DNA from: Hofstenia miamia
Lineage: Eukaryota; Xenacoelomorpha; Acoela
DNA: 64,000 bases
Assembly: GCA_004352715.1 (NCBI GenBank)
Contig: SCFE01000085.1
Location: forward strand, 1,388,780-1,452,779
Direction: 5' to 3'
A model generated the notes under the pieces. It was not told the origin of the DNA and did not search any database. It was given only the letters and a program-made list of their open reading frames with translations. Made by a program: the position numbers and the translations under genes. Shown piece after piece: positions 22,023 to 33,801 of the stretch (position 1 is the first letter of the stretch; each line of letters starts with the position of its first letter).

Positions 22023-23360
22023 TATCTAATCTAAATGGAGTTACTAAATTAACATCCCATATTTCAGGGTCATATTTATTTTTATTTTTTACAGCCCTCT
22101 GGGGCATTACTCTTCTTTCAATATCAACCTCTCTTCATTGAGGAGTATACTCTTCTTGAAATTCTTCTTCTGCGACGCTATGAAGATCATCCATTTCATT
22201 ATATATACCATCATTATTTTCAATTAATTCAAACTGTGCATTTTCATCTAATTTTGCTTGTTCAATATCTTTTGTTGCCCATTTCAAGTTTTGAAAGTGC
22301 AAAATTCTACTGTCATTAAGTCTATAATTATTATTAGGTAGTGTTTGTGAAATAATAAATGGCCCTGACCACTGTGTTTTTAATTTTCTTACCTGGCTTA
22401 CGTCTTGTGTTCTCAGTAAAGTGTACGCGTAAACCTTATCACACTTCTTGTGTGGTTTTCCATAAATCTTTTTATTGAAGTTTCTCTGCTGTCTTATCGC
22501 CGACTGCTTGGTGTTATGACATATTGCTTCATGAATTCCTGTTAGTTGGCTTTTGATTTTTCTAATATACTCATTATCCAGTTTTTCTGTGTAAGTATCA
22601 TATTGCATCAATATCAGTGTTGCTGCTTCCCTTCCATACATCGCCTTGAATGGTGTTATTCCTGTAGTAGAATGTACAGAAGTATTATAGAAATACTCCA
22701 CCATTTCTATTACCTCTCTCCAGTCTCGTCCACCAACTCTTGATGTTAACACTCTTATTAATTTAATCGTCTTTCTGTTTAACCTTTCTACTGCACCATT
22801 TGCTTGTGGGTGGTATTCTGTTGTTTTTTCTGTCATTATCTCCAATAATTTCGCCATTTCATCAAATAATTTACTTTTGAACTGCACCCCTCTGTCTGAT
22901 ACTATTACTTCCATGGGTCCAAACTTCAGTATCCATTCTTTCATTATCTTCTCTGCCACTATCTTTGCAGTTGTCTAATCCAAGGGGATCATTCTGGCAT
23001 ATTTTGTGAAATTATCCACTATCACTAAAATGTACTGATAGCCCTCGTTGTCTTGTGACAATTTCTCCAAGTCCACATGCACTATTTGATTTGGTGCTGT
23101 TGCTATAATTTTTTCTAATGGTGCCATCTGTTGCGGAAATTGGCTTTTATTATTTAGCAAACATGTAGTACACTTGTTTATCATGTCTTCTACCACCTTT
23201 CTTATTCCTATTGTTATAAACCTTGTATTAAAAGTTTGCTCTGTCTGAACAATTCCAATATGACCTTTCTCGTGAATTTTTTTCACCAACTCTCTTTTAT
23301 AGTACTCTGGAATCGCTATCCTTAGTGTCTTTCCATGTATGTATAATAATCCACTCTCAT
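21916..23360 (-). pseudogene. Integrase of element B
   Basis: Zinc-binding HEKGH/KCTTC, then D (HVD), D (VSDRG) and E (GAVERLNR), then the GPF module. One stop (TAG) at about 22975 and another at about 22133 are the main lesions, so this is the best preserved pol domain of the copy. The last 107 nt overlap ORF3. Confidence 0.87.
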
Positions 23361-23849
23361 TTATTCTCCATGTGTACCTTTGGTAGTAACTATTGGCTTC
23401 TCTTCCGCATTTGTCAACTTTTCTCTTTTTTCAGCCATTACCATATCCATTTTTTGTTTTTGAATAATCTCACTTTCTTCATTCTCCTCTTTTATCACTA
23501 TGGACATTATTGCCTGACCTTTTTTATCTGCATTAATTTCTGGTAACTCTTTATACTCGCTATGAGGTAAAAAATCGAATTTTTTCTTTTCTCCTTCTTG
23601 TTTTTCTATATCTCTCTGATATTCCAGCAATGCAGTCCAAAAATCAGTGTTCTTGTGTAAAGTACCCTTCCTATGCTCTATTGTAAACCTGAATTCATTT
23701 AAGTACTCTATCCACAATGATACAATCGATGATTTATCACCCAAGAATTTTTTCAACCATGCCAGGCCACTATTATTCGTTCTCACTTTAAATTTCTGTC
23801 CGATTAAAAAGTATCTGAATTTCTTTATGCTTTCCACTAACGCCAGCAT
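23361..23849 (-). pseudogene. RNase H and linker of element B
   Basis: 162 open codons beginning in LEMLALVESIKKFRYFLIG. The segment RTNNSGLAWL replaces the usual T-D-H/N, so one acidic residue is lost. The charged linker (EKQEGEKKKFDFLP) precedes the integrase zinc domain, as in element A. Confidence 0.7.
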
Positions 23850-23953
23850 TTCTAATTTTGTTGAGCCATAATTTTCCTCACTGGTCTTTAGTCATCTGCT
23901 AAACAATTGTATCGGGACTTCCTTCCCATTTTTCATCTGACCCAAACATGCTC

Positions 23954-25195
23954 CTATCGCCATGTTACTTGTGTCACAATCCAAAATAAATTCTTCTTGA
24001 TAATCAGGTGTATTGAGTGACGACATTTTCGCGAGCTCATTTTTATATTCTCTAACTGCTCTTCTGCTTTCCATGTCCATTCAAATGGTTTTGACTTTTT
24101 TAGCAATGCTGTTATCTTATTTGTTTTTTTAGCAATGTTTGATATAAATGACCTGTAACAGTTGATAAAGCCCATTATTCTTTGTACATCCTTTTTGGTT
24201 TTTGGACTTTTAATATTAAGAATCATTTCTTTCACATTATTTTTCATCTTAATTTTTCCTTGTTGTATCTTTCTTCCTAGAAACACAACTTCAGTTTTCA
24301 GAATTTCACATTTTTTTCTGTTGACGTGTAGTCCCATGTTATACAAAATTGTTAGTGTTTTATCCAACTTCTCCAAGTGTTCTTCCATCATATTACTCAT
24401 GATCAATATATCATCTATGTACGCACACACTCCTTCATCCATTTTTTTCTTATCTTGCCTGAGCACTTTTGTTATGTAACATTGAAAGGGTAATCTAATC
24501 GGTTCGTCCATTGTGGTGATTATTTTATGCGTCTCTCCAATCACTTTTCCCACACTAATCTCTCTGAAGTTAAATATTTTGTTATGCTTATTCAGAATTT
24601 TTAAAAGCCTATCCTTTTCTTCATTATTCAGATGTGGGTATTCTTCTTCTTTAATTTCCGGTATCTGAAATGTTTGTTCCTCCTCTTTTGTTATTATGTA
24701 TATTGTCTTATTCACTGTTTGCTTTTCAGATTTTACTCGTTTCCCTTTTATAGTGACTTTTTCTTTGTTTACATTGACTGTGTGATTTGTTGAGTTCAAC
24801 ACTTGTATCCATCCCTTGCCTTCTCTTATCATACACAAACTCAATGGAATTGACAATTTCTTTGTATTTATGCCAATTTGATTGTATATCATTACCTCAG
24901 TGTTCACTCTATCACTTGTTTCAATTTCACACATTTTCCAGTTATTCGGCAATATTTTCACATCCTGTGGCAACTTAAACACTAGTGTGTCATCCATATC
25001 GTGATCTTCATAAGTTGTTACTACTTCTTCTTGAACTGTTATTGTTCTATCATTATAATTTATGATACACTTATTATTTGTGAGAAAGCCATTTCCCAAT
25101 ATAACTTCGTATGGTAATTGATTTCTCTCTGTATCGATTACTGTAAACGTTTTTTGAAATGTCATGTTTGCCACTCTTATTGGTACATTCTCCAA
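23954..25195 (-). pseudogene. Protease C-terminus fused to truncated RT, element B
   Basis: 413 open codons. The first part is the second half of the protease (ILGNGFL, where element A has ILGSDFL). The reading then reaches the RT N-terminal region and, near 24490, jumps from the start of RT directly to the segment before YIDD: the whole stretch with the first catalytic Asp (FSCIDL in A) is missing, while YIDD and the thumb remain. An in-frame deletion made a long but enzymatically dead ORF. Confidence 0.82.
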
Positions 25196-25203
25196 CTTAC
25201 CTT

Positions 25204-25392
25204 TTACGTCAATGTACCTGATGCATTTATCAACCTATTCTTTTCATTATTTAGTTGTTTCCTTTGAAAACCAACTTTTGTTGCACATTCATCAGTTATT
25301 ATCAATATCACTGCTCCCGAATCTACTGTTGCGTCCACCATCACTCCATTAATCACAACTGTTATTGTGTTTGTTTTTAGCAAATCAGTCAC
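25204..25392 (-). pseudogene. Protease N-terminus, element B
   Basis: 62 codons with the active-site motif DSGA intact (element A has DMGA). A short deletion near 25210 shifts the frame before the second half of the protease. Confidence 0.75.
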
Positions 25393-25537
25393 TATTAGTA
25401 TGGGTGCTTGGTGTTTCAGAGATGGTGCTCCCTCTAGTTTAAATTTTCTACTTCGGCCGATTCTATTTCCTCCTCTTCTTCTTGTTCATCTTCATTTTCC
25501 ATTAAATCTTCTTCATTGAAATCTGCATCTTCCTCTT

Positions 25538-26846
25538 CTATCCAATTGACCTGACACTTTTTGTATGTCCCTTATTACCACAAGTATGACATTTCAAATC
25601 TTTCCGTTTTATTTGTTTTATCATACCATCTTTCAGTTTTATCTTCACTAATTCTTCTTTGGATTTTTTCATTATGGACTTACTTATTGGTTTATTAACC
25701 ATTGGCATTGTGCGATTCATTATCTGTTTCGCAGTTGTCGATTTTTCATTTATTCTTGCATTACTTTCCATTGTAATTTGCATTGCCAATCCCTTTCTAA
25801 TCATTTTATCCAGCGAGTCGTCTGCATCACATTTAATTTGGAATTGCATTCATATTACCTCTGGCAGCCCTTTGCAAATATGTGAAAATAAATCATACTT
25901 CAAATACCTGTTTTCTCTGGAACTAAGTTTTAACAGTCTTTCTACTCTAGACATGTAATTTTGCAAGTCATCCTTACTATTCAACAGCATTCTGTACTGG
26001 CTATTAAAACTCTCATCACCATAATTTTGTTGATATTTTCCTATCAACTTTTTATAGTTCATTTTCGTTTCTGTTTCCAACACTGAATAATGTTGATATG
26101 CAGCTCCACTTAAGTATAACGGGAATCTTGCTGCTGCCCTTTGTTGCGCTACTTTCCTTTCCTTCATGCTCATCTCGAAAATTTCTAACCATTCATTAAA
26201 TGTAGGGTAGTAATTGTCCACTCTTCCTGTAAATTTAGACAATATTGCCTTACATGTTGATGTCTCATTATCATCATCTTCTGATAATATAGTATTTTGA
26301 AATAACGGTTTCCTTTCAATCAGTTTCTCAACATTTTCTTTAACCTGTCTCGTTACATGTTCGACTAACTTTGCTATGAACTCATCTTCTGTTTGCACAT
26401 TCTTGCAATCTTGTACCGTTACATCCATTTGCAGTATCACTGCATTAACTTGTGCGATTTTTCACTACAACATTTTCTATGGTTTTTATTTCACTTTTCT
26501 TTAATTCAATTAACCATAGTTCGTCTTTTAAATTGTCAATTTCCAGTTGCTTTACTATGTTTTCTTCCCGTAAGCTAACATTCTCTTCATGTAACTCTTT
26601 CATCATTTTCTGTAAGTGTTCACATTGGACCTTTATTTCCTTATTGACTTCTGTCAACTGTTCAATTTGTTGTTGAAACAGATTTCTTTGTTTGGTCAGC
26701 TGAATGCTTGTGTCCTCTTTTATTTCATCAATTAATTTTTCTTTTTTGGCATTCTTTATCTCCACCTTGATCATTCTCTTTGTTAGTTGTTCTATTTGTC
26801 TACTCAACACTTTTCTTTTGTTCATAATATTTTCAATAATTTCCAT
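25538..26846 (-). pseudogene. Gag of element B
   Basis: Coiled-coil N-terminal region (26846-26445), capsid region (26440-25850, FTGRVDNYYPTFNEWLEIFE) and the start of the zinc knuckle CHTCGNKGH (to 25538), where a small deletion shifts the frame before the last Cys. The extreme N terminus is joined to LTR sequence at about 26870. Confidence 0.83.
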
Positions 26847-26878
26847 TAGCTGGACTATTGTAAATTCATAAGTAAAAC

Positions 26879-27526
26879 ATAAGTATAATAATGTAATAAA
26901 ATGAACAACAAACGATAGGAAAGCTACAACAAAGAGAAACCCCTATCCTTATACATAACCTATGAGCACATCGGGTAAGCACCAGCTACCAACTGCACAG
27001 CCATTTGAAGGGTGCTAACAATTAATTGTTAAGTGCAAGGCTGTTACAAATTATCTCCCGTTAAATGAAGTCGTGGACCATTGTCTCAAATACCCTAGTG
27101 CTCAAATGTTTAGCTTTCCATTGTAGTTAAATAAATAAACCTGACAAAAGAAAACAAAGTAAATCTGATAAATTTCAGTCATCAACAAAATATCATATTG
27201 CACAGTTTTTATACTAGAAACTTTTAAACAATCAAATATTTGGCTAGTACCTGTTAATTCTGAGTTGTTGACAATTTACTAATTCTTGATCTTCTTTTGT
27301 CTGCTGCTTTGCACACGTCAGCATTAATTAGGTTTTGCGACTTTGCCCTTTTACCATTTGTCAAATATACATTTGTACTGCCAAATTAATTAATAGAAAA
27401 ATTACTGCTTATAAATTTACAAATGGTTTAACTAATTAAAATCATGTGTGTACAATTAATATTTATTTCAAATTGCAATCTTAGTTCTTCCCTCAATTTC
27501 TCTTTTCTTTACCACATGGTTTGGAC
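26879..27526 (-). repeat. Truncated upstream LTR of element B
   Basis: Aligns with 2262-2904 of LTR A, beginning at cataagtataataatgtaataaaa and ending near ccacatgg. GGAAAGCTA (26918-26926) and TAGCTTTCC (27111-27119) are present at the same spacing as in LTR A. The remaining half of the LTR was lost in the deletion that reaches into gag. The outer edge is degenerate, so the boundary is approximate. Confidence 0.75.
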
Positions 27527-28680
27527 TGTTGTCCTTTTTGGTCACAGCATTTACAATAAACGTTGTTTAAATATATTACTTTGGTAGTTTTGTGCAACAT
27601 ATGATTGTTTTTTGAAGTAGATTGTTAGAGGTTGGTTGTTGTATGTTAGTTGGTTTTAATGGTTTAACTTTGATGAATGATGAAGTGTTGCTGTATTTTA
27701 TTTGGCTAAAATTTTTGAATAATTATCAATTTGTAGTATTGCCTCAACTGCTTTTTTAATAAAAGTTTGTAAGTTGTCTTCTGTTCTACACTTTTGTTTG
27801 AATCATTGGTAAATAGATAGTTGCATTCAATATTTTATGTCTGGAAAAAAATCTTGTGACATCTCATGCAATTTAGGTGGTAGCAATAATCATCAATTTC
27901 AATTACAAATGAATAGCAGTACAATTGCCCTAGCCATATACCTAGCCCTAGTTAAAAGAACCTGCTATCCAAATTGTCTGCATTATGGGTAACCTGTAGC
28001 TCACCAGTCAAAAGTTAGAAACACATTTTAAAATAAATCAAAGTAAAAAAAAACTAAATAAATGACCTTACTAGGTATAAGCAAAACTAAAAATGCATTA
28101 ACAAAATTCAGATATTCATACAAAAGTTAAACAGAATTAATAAACAATAGCATACCATCAAAAATATGTGCAAATAAATAAAAGAAATTTAAATAATATT
28201 AAATAGCACTTTTTTATTTTGCCAAATTACAAGTCAACTAAATTCAAATAATTAATTTTAAATTACAAATCATTGCATAAATAAATGTATTTTTAATGTA
28301 GTGAAACCTTCCTAATGCAATTTCCTTTCAATAAAAGTGATATTTTATTTCACAACAGAGAATCTTGGTTCTCCTTAATAAAAAAATTTCTTTTTCTTTT
28401 ATAGGTGTGTTAAACAAAAAACCTTTCAAATTTAACTTACTGTATTAAAAAAAAGAAAATAAGAGGTTCAATTCCAGGTTCAGGACATCTATTTACTACA
28501 AAAAATGTAAGAAATATGTTTAATTCAATTTGAAGTAATTGTGGAAGTAAAAAAATACAATTTGTAAGATGTAAAGTTTTTGGGGGAAAACCATGTATCC
28601 CTGGATATCTAAAATTTTATGACCAATTCTAAATCATAAATAGACTGAGCCATATAATGCTCTACAGAAATGATTAAAAA
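27527..28680. other. No gene seen
   Basis: AT-rich, no long frame. From about 28440 onward it may be decayed virus-like DNA belonging to the motifs that follow, but nothing can be read with confidence. Confidence 0.5.
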
Positions 28681-28689
28681 ATAATGTAC

Positions 28690-28800
28690 ATCCATATAAA
28701 CAAATTGATGCTGTTTTTAGAGAGCATGATATATGCTATTCTAAAACAGAGTTTCTAATGGTAAAAGAATTTGTGATAAACAAATATTGAATAATTTAAG
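28690..28800 (+). pseudogene. PLA2-like motif remnant of Polinton/parvovirus type
   Basis: Plus-strand frame reads YKQIDAVFREHDICYS with HDICYS at 28725-28742. An Asp then HD-x-x-Y in this spacing is the catalytic signature of parvovirus-type phospholipase A2 domains, which also occur in some Polinton-like elements. The Ca-binding loop upstream is not readable and a stop follows after about 10 residues. The integrase remnant 190 bp downstream supports the assignment. Short, so tentative. Confidence 0.45.
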
Positions 28801-28929
28801 AAATGTTAATCTAAAATAATTTGTTGAAAGATTTTACAAGTTACTAGCTGCAAATGGTATTGGTGAAAAAAATGTTTGGTTTGATAAAGAAAATAGGGCT
28901 TTCTGTGAATCAAGAAAAACCTGAGGTCA

Positions 28930-29330
28930 ACCTTAGCTAATCAACTTCATAAAAATCTTAGAAGAAATTTCAAGAGAAGGCATGTAATTGTAACACATAT
29001 AAATGAAATCTGGTGTCCTGATTTAGTTGATTTGCAAAAATATAGCATATGGAATAAGAGGTATAAATTTTTGTTGATGATTATAGTTGAATTTTTAAAA
29101 TATTATTTATTGATAAAATAAAATTAACCAACTGTATAAAATACAAATTGAAAGATTTAGCCAATGAAGAAATGCAAGGATCTTTTTATGAATATGAATT
29201 TCAAAAAACTGATCAGGATATTTTTTAGAATTGAAAAAATATTGATGAAAAAGATTTGAATGGTATTTGTTAGGTGGTCAGGTCAGGATATCCTGATAAA
29301 TTTAACAGTTAGATTAATATTCTTCATGAT
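28930..29330 (+). pseudogene. Polinton-type integrase remnant with chromodomain end
   Basis: A frame reads LHKNLRRNFKRRHVIV, then IWCPDLVDLQKYS (29008-29046; the Asp in PDL is the first catalytic residue), then YKFLL. After a gap that removes the rest of the core, the C-terminal signature KYKLKDLANEEMQGSFYEYE (about 29135-29195) and a chromodomain piece GYPDKFNS (29286-29309) follow. This is the order of Polinton/Maverick integrases. Stops and an internal deletion make it a fossil. It is on plus, opposite to the other Polinton genes of the window. Confidence 0.72.
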
Positions 29331-29779
29331 AGCTTTGATAGTATCTTGTTTCTTTACTTGAATATTTCTAAAAGCTGTTGGCTGATCCTTTTTTTTATTA
29401 TTTTCAGTTAAATGATAGTGCTTTCCTTTACACACAGTGTCAATATTATACATTTTCTTTGATAGATAGAATTTTTTTTTAATTTTATCATTTATTTTTT
29501 ACAAGTATTTCAATTTCTTGTACTTTAATTTATCTAACTTCTTCTTTTTTATTTCACATCTATACATTATTGGCTTTTGTTTTGAAGTTTTTTATTGTTT
29601 TGTATACTTAAAGAATTCTTTTAATACTTATTTGTAAAATTATTGATATATCCTTTTTTTACTCTCTTAAAATATTTTTTATCTTTTGATGGACCATCAA
29701 TAATCAGAGTAATATTTGGATTACATTTTTTTTCCTTGAATATTTATTTACTTGACTATCTTTTGATTTTTAAGACCAA

Positions 29780-31680
29780 GTAAGCCTGGTTTTCAGATTC
29801 TTACAAGTTGATCCATTGTAAATTTTATTAGAATTATCAAATTTTGGTTTATATATCTTTCCTTCTTTATAGTCAATATTAAGCTTAGCATTACATAATT
29901 CAAAATAAGTCATTAAACAATTTGTAAACTTTTATTTATATGTGAATGGTATAAACAAATATGTTCAAATTTTGTTATTCTAGATAAAGCAGTATATACT
30001 TCTTTTCTATCCATTATATTTATATAATATATATTATAAGATTCATTGATGTCAGACCCTTGAAATTTATAAACAGTTAGACAAAATGAGGGAATAAAAG
30101 ACTTTCTGAAATCATCAATAGTAAATGCAAAGTCATTATTTAATTTAATGCATTAATTGTGTAGTTCTTCTATTTTAAATTCTATTGTATTAAATATCTG
30201 TAGATTTTCATTTTATTGGTAGCCATTATAAGCATACCTTCACATACTTAATATATTTCAAGTTTATTATTATATGTTACTTCCAAGGGATATTCTGGAC
30301 TCATATTTTTAACCCATTGAGGGGTAATGATGTTCCTCTTTGCTTTTTATGAATTCCTTACAACACCCCTTTGTAACTAGCTTTCTTGTTTTATTTAGAA
30401 AACATATGTTTTGAAACAAAGGTTTATATCTTATTAAATTGCATTTCAATTTTGTTTGTTTGCAATAGTGATTTTAACATATTGTAAGTTTTTGTAATTC
30501 AGTATTATTTTAGATGGGCAACCAGTGATTTCAAGTACTTATATTAAATTGAAGAATGAATTTCTACATGTTAATAGTAATTTAGATCACCAAATATTTA
30601 ACAGTACATCCATATAGAAGAAAGCCTTGATAAATTTTTGATATCCATTTATTTGGAACCATAGAGAATTCATCTACAAATATCCTTTTGTTTTTAAATT
30701 GTATAATCTTCATAAAAATAACTATCAAATGTATAGCATATTTTTTTAACATTATTCAAACTCTTTGAACTTCTTGTATTTTCATTTGCTTTATTTGAAT
30801 ATCTAAAATTTTGCATTTTTGCTCCTTTTAATAAATTCACGTAAATTTGTAGTCTTACCTGATCCTGCTTGTTCTATATAAATTATTAAAATTCAATCTT
30901 CACAAATATTAGAATCGAAGTTTTCTCTATAACACTTTTCAAAATATTCAAGGTCATCTTCATACATAAGTGGTGTGCCAATGTACAAGGAATTAAATGT
31001 CTTATCTTTCTTGTATTCATATAGTTTTTTAGTATTTGTAATAGATATATCCCATCTTTATTTATTGCATATACTTTTAAATCCACTGTATGTGCTTCAT
31101 GTATCAGTGTAGAATAGAATTTAGGGTAACAAGGTCATTTATAGTTATGTTGTCTGGAAGAATTCATACACATTTTGTTCCCTACGTTTGTAAATATTGT
31201 CTAATTTGTGAATAATTATATTCTTTTTTGAAATCATTGCTTTAGACCAACTATTCATTGCAGTTTCACATTCAGCACATGTAAAGCCAAATTCTCCAAT
31301 AAAACTATTAGCTAATGCTCTGGCTTCTTTTTCAGGAAAAGCATCAAAATATCTAAAAATACTTAAAAGTTTCTGACTTCAGACCCTTCTTTGCCAATAA
31401 TTTATATATAACATTAGAAATTGGCATATTCCATATATTGAATTTATATTGTATTAATATGTATGAATTCAAACCAGTTTCTATTTTTACATATTAAGGT
31501 TTATTTGACTCATCCAAATCATATTGCAGTGATTGTCCAATTCAATGCCATTGCAATCACTTATTATGAGTTCTATTTAATCAATATAAAATTCTTCTCT
31601 ATATGTATTGCAGTTTAATTTATTATTATCTGTAAACTTTCTGATTGTATCATGTATTGAATAAATGGTGATGGGATTTA
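29780..31680 (-). pseudogene. SF1 helicase with GIY-YIG-like C-terminus, heavily frameshifted
   Basis: No long ORF exists, but minus-strand fragments in order carry: FIGEFGFTC-ECETAMNSW (31322-31260), Walker A EQAGSGKTTNLR (about 30873-30840), Walker B IFVDEFSMVPNKW (30684-30645), motif V TVYKFQGSDI (30079-30050), motif VI YTALSR (29996-29979), then GKIYK (29862-29848) and YNGSTC (29820-29803), which match the two halves of a GIY-YIG nuclease core. The order and spacing fit an SF1 DNA helicase followed by a GIY-YIG domain, a fusion I associate with large virus-like or Polinton-like elements. Many stops and shifts show great age. Confidence 0.65.
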
Positions 31681-32514
31681 TGTATTTATAAAGAATAGAG
31701 TTGTAGCTTTTAAATAAGTTTACACAATATTTTTAATCATAAAAATCTTGCTTTCTCATATCTGAACACCATTATAGTGCATTTGGGAAGAAATAATCTG
31801 TTGTGGGAATTCATATTATTGTGATTGTGGAATATATCCATTTGGTTGTTTGAAAGAACTATTAGCAAGATTTTTAAATGATTGATTTAACATTATATGT
31901 TTTATAAATCTCAAATAATTTATTATATATCAGTCTTCTATTATCATATTCTTGATTTAAAATTTATTTTATAATCCAATGTTCCTCTGATATTCCCATG
32001 AATGTAATCCACATAATAAAAAATACATTAGTATAATATTTTAATGATCCTGTAATAAAACTAAAAAGCCAGAATTACCCAGTCCAAGTGAACAAACATT
32101 AAAATACATAAACATTTGCCCTGGATGCACAACTCCTTATTAGGCAGCCCACTTGTTCATTGATACTTTGGAATTGAGTGAAAAGTCTTTGAAAGTAACT
32201 CCACATTATTAAGCCTGATATATGCATAAAATTGTTTAGTTTTAAAAAGCTGGTATCTGCACATTAAATCCAGTCTGAGGAATAAATAAAATTTGTTTAT
32301 ATTTATTTTACCAAGAGCTGGAATTTGTTTTTGTGTTTAAACTTGGGTCAGGCTCTGCTGGCCCAGATTCAGGCTATCCTAGCCTGGATTTAACATAGCA
32401 ATGTAATTTGTGCCAGGCTTGGAATGTTTGTTATACCATAGGAATTTGGATCTGAAATAAAATAATAACATAATTGCTATCCAGCTGTTTTGGGGAATTT
32501 GTTATAATATTGAA

Positions 32515-32760
32515 TTGAATTGATAGGAAAGCTAAACAGGGAAAACACACTATTTATGTATGTAACATAAAAACACACTTTTATAAACAGGGCAAAGTTA
32601 AATGATGAAGATGAAAGAAGTTTTATTCTGATGGTGATAGCCATTTTAGCTTATTGTCCTCAGGGTCCCTGAGTACTACTTGTGTACCTGAATGCTTAGC
32701 TTTCTCTGTTTCTCTGTACATTAGCAATCAAACATTAAATAATGCAAATATAACTCCAAA
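32515..32760. repeat. Possible diverged solo LTR of the element A/B family
   Basis: Contains gataGGAAAGCTA (32526-32534) and gcTTAGCTTTC (32696-32705) at a spacing like that of the LTRs, with weak matches between them (gttaaatga, gccatttt, then gtacctgaatg before TTAGCTTTC). Edges not found. Confidence 0.3.
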
Positions 32761-33801
32761 ATGATTTAATTTATCATCTGATTTTACTTTTTCATCATTT
32801 TTGTGTAAAAATCTACAAGCAAACAACAAGTACTTTTTTTAGATGATTTTTGATTTAATAATATGAAACTCATCTGCTAAGTATCCACAAAATGTTGATT
32901 AAATGGCTAAGAAATTTCAATTGTTACCTTTTCCAAACACTTTTACCAACAGGCACTATTACAATATTAATACTTAGTTTACAAAAAGTAATGAGCATAA
33001 GCAAAATTAATTGAACTTAAATTAAAAAAGTATTTTTCTATTCTGTCTTATCACTTTCAGGCCAATTATGCTACAATACCAAGTGTAGCTTGTATCATGA
33101 TCTATGCTTGGATTAATAGTAGCATAATCAGTTAATCACAAGTCAACTTTAAATTGCACACAAGTGAGGTTTGGTTGGTATCTATGTATAATTTTATTAC
33201 TTTAACAACTATAATTGAATTGTTTGCACATAACCTTAATATGCAAGGGGTACATGGTGCAACATCCCACAGTAAAATTTTCAAATTGATTTTGTTGAAT
33301 AAATTTTAAAATTGCTGTGGAACAATTTAGAAAAAATTCTGGCATCTGTGAGCAATGGCTTTATTATATGTACTCAATTCAAATTAATATATTTGTTTTG
33401 CATTCAAAGTAAATATTACATTACTGACATGTTATATTCTAAAAATTCTTAGCTACAAGCAGTTATGAACTCTACTAAAAAACTACTATCATAATGTTCT
33501 CAGTGGAAATTTAGATATTTAATCTATTTTATCCAGCAATTATGTCCAAGACCATTAGAATAGTTGGAAACATCTTTTGGAAAATGGTAAATATTTGAGC
33601 TACAATTATTTCCATGGTACAGCCAAATTCATTTTTGTTTTATAAATCATGCTCATGCCAGTTTTAGGGCAAAAACAAAGAGGTAAATCATGTGATGGAA
33701 TTGATTTGATCATTTAAATATTAGTTTGCAACATTTTGTTTTTTCTTATGGTTAAATATATTTTTTCAAAAGCAAGAAATTAATACATAGAACATTTAGA
33801 A
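32761..33801. other. No gene seen; 5' flank of the large GTPase gene
   Basis: AT-rich. No TATA/Inr pair that stands out, no CpG-rich patch and no upstream exon with a convincing donor. An in-frame TAA 24 nt before the ATG closes the GTPase frame. Confidence 0.5.

Larger units (their letters stand above)
18001..27526 (-). mobile_element. Ty3/gypsy-type LTR element B
   Basis: Sister of element A: LTR 18001-19258, polypurine tract 19259-19268, ORF3 19276-22022, integrase, RNase H, reverse transcriptase, protease, gag to 26846, then a partial LTR 26879-27526. Differences from A are a deletion of most of the RT palm near 24480-24500, a deletion inside ORF3 near 21090, and a fusion of the gag start to the middle of the upstream LTR at about 26870 that removes U5, primer site and leader. 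Confidence 0.87.

Noticed and set aside
28360-28560. Possible exon upstream of the PLA2-like motif
   Set aside because: Poly-A rich with stops in all frames; nothing readable.
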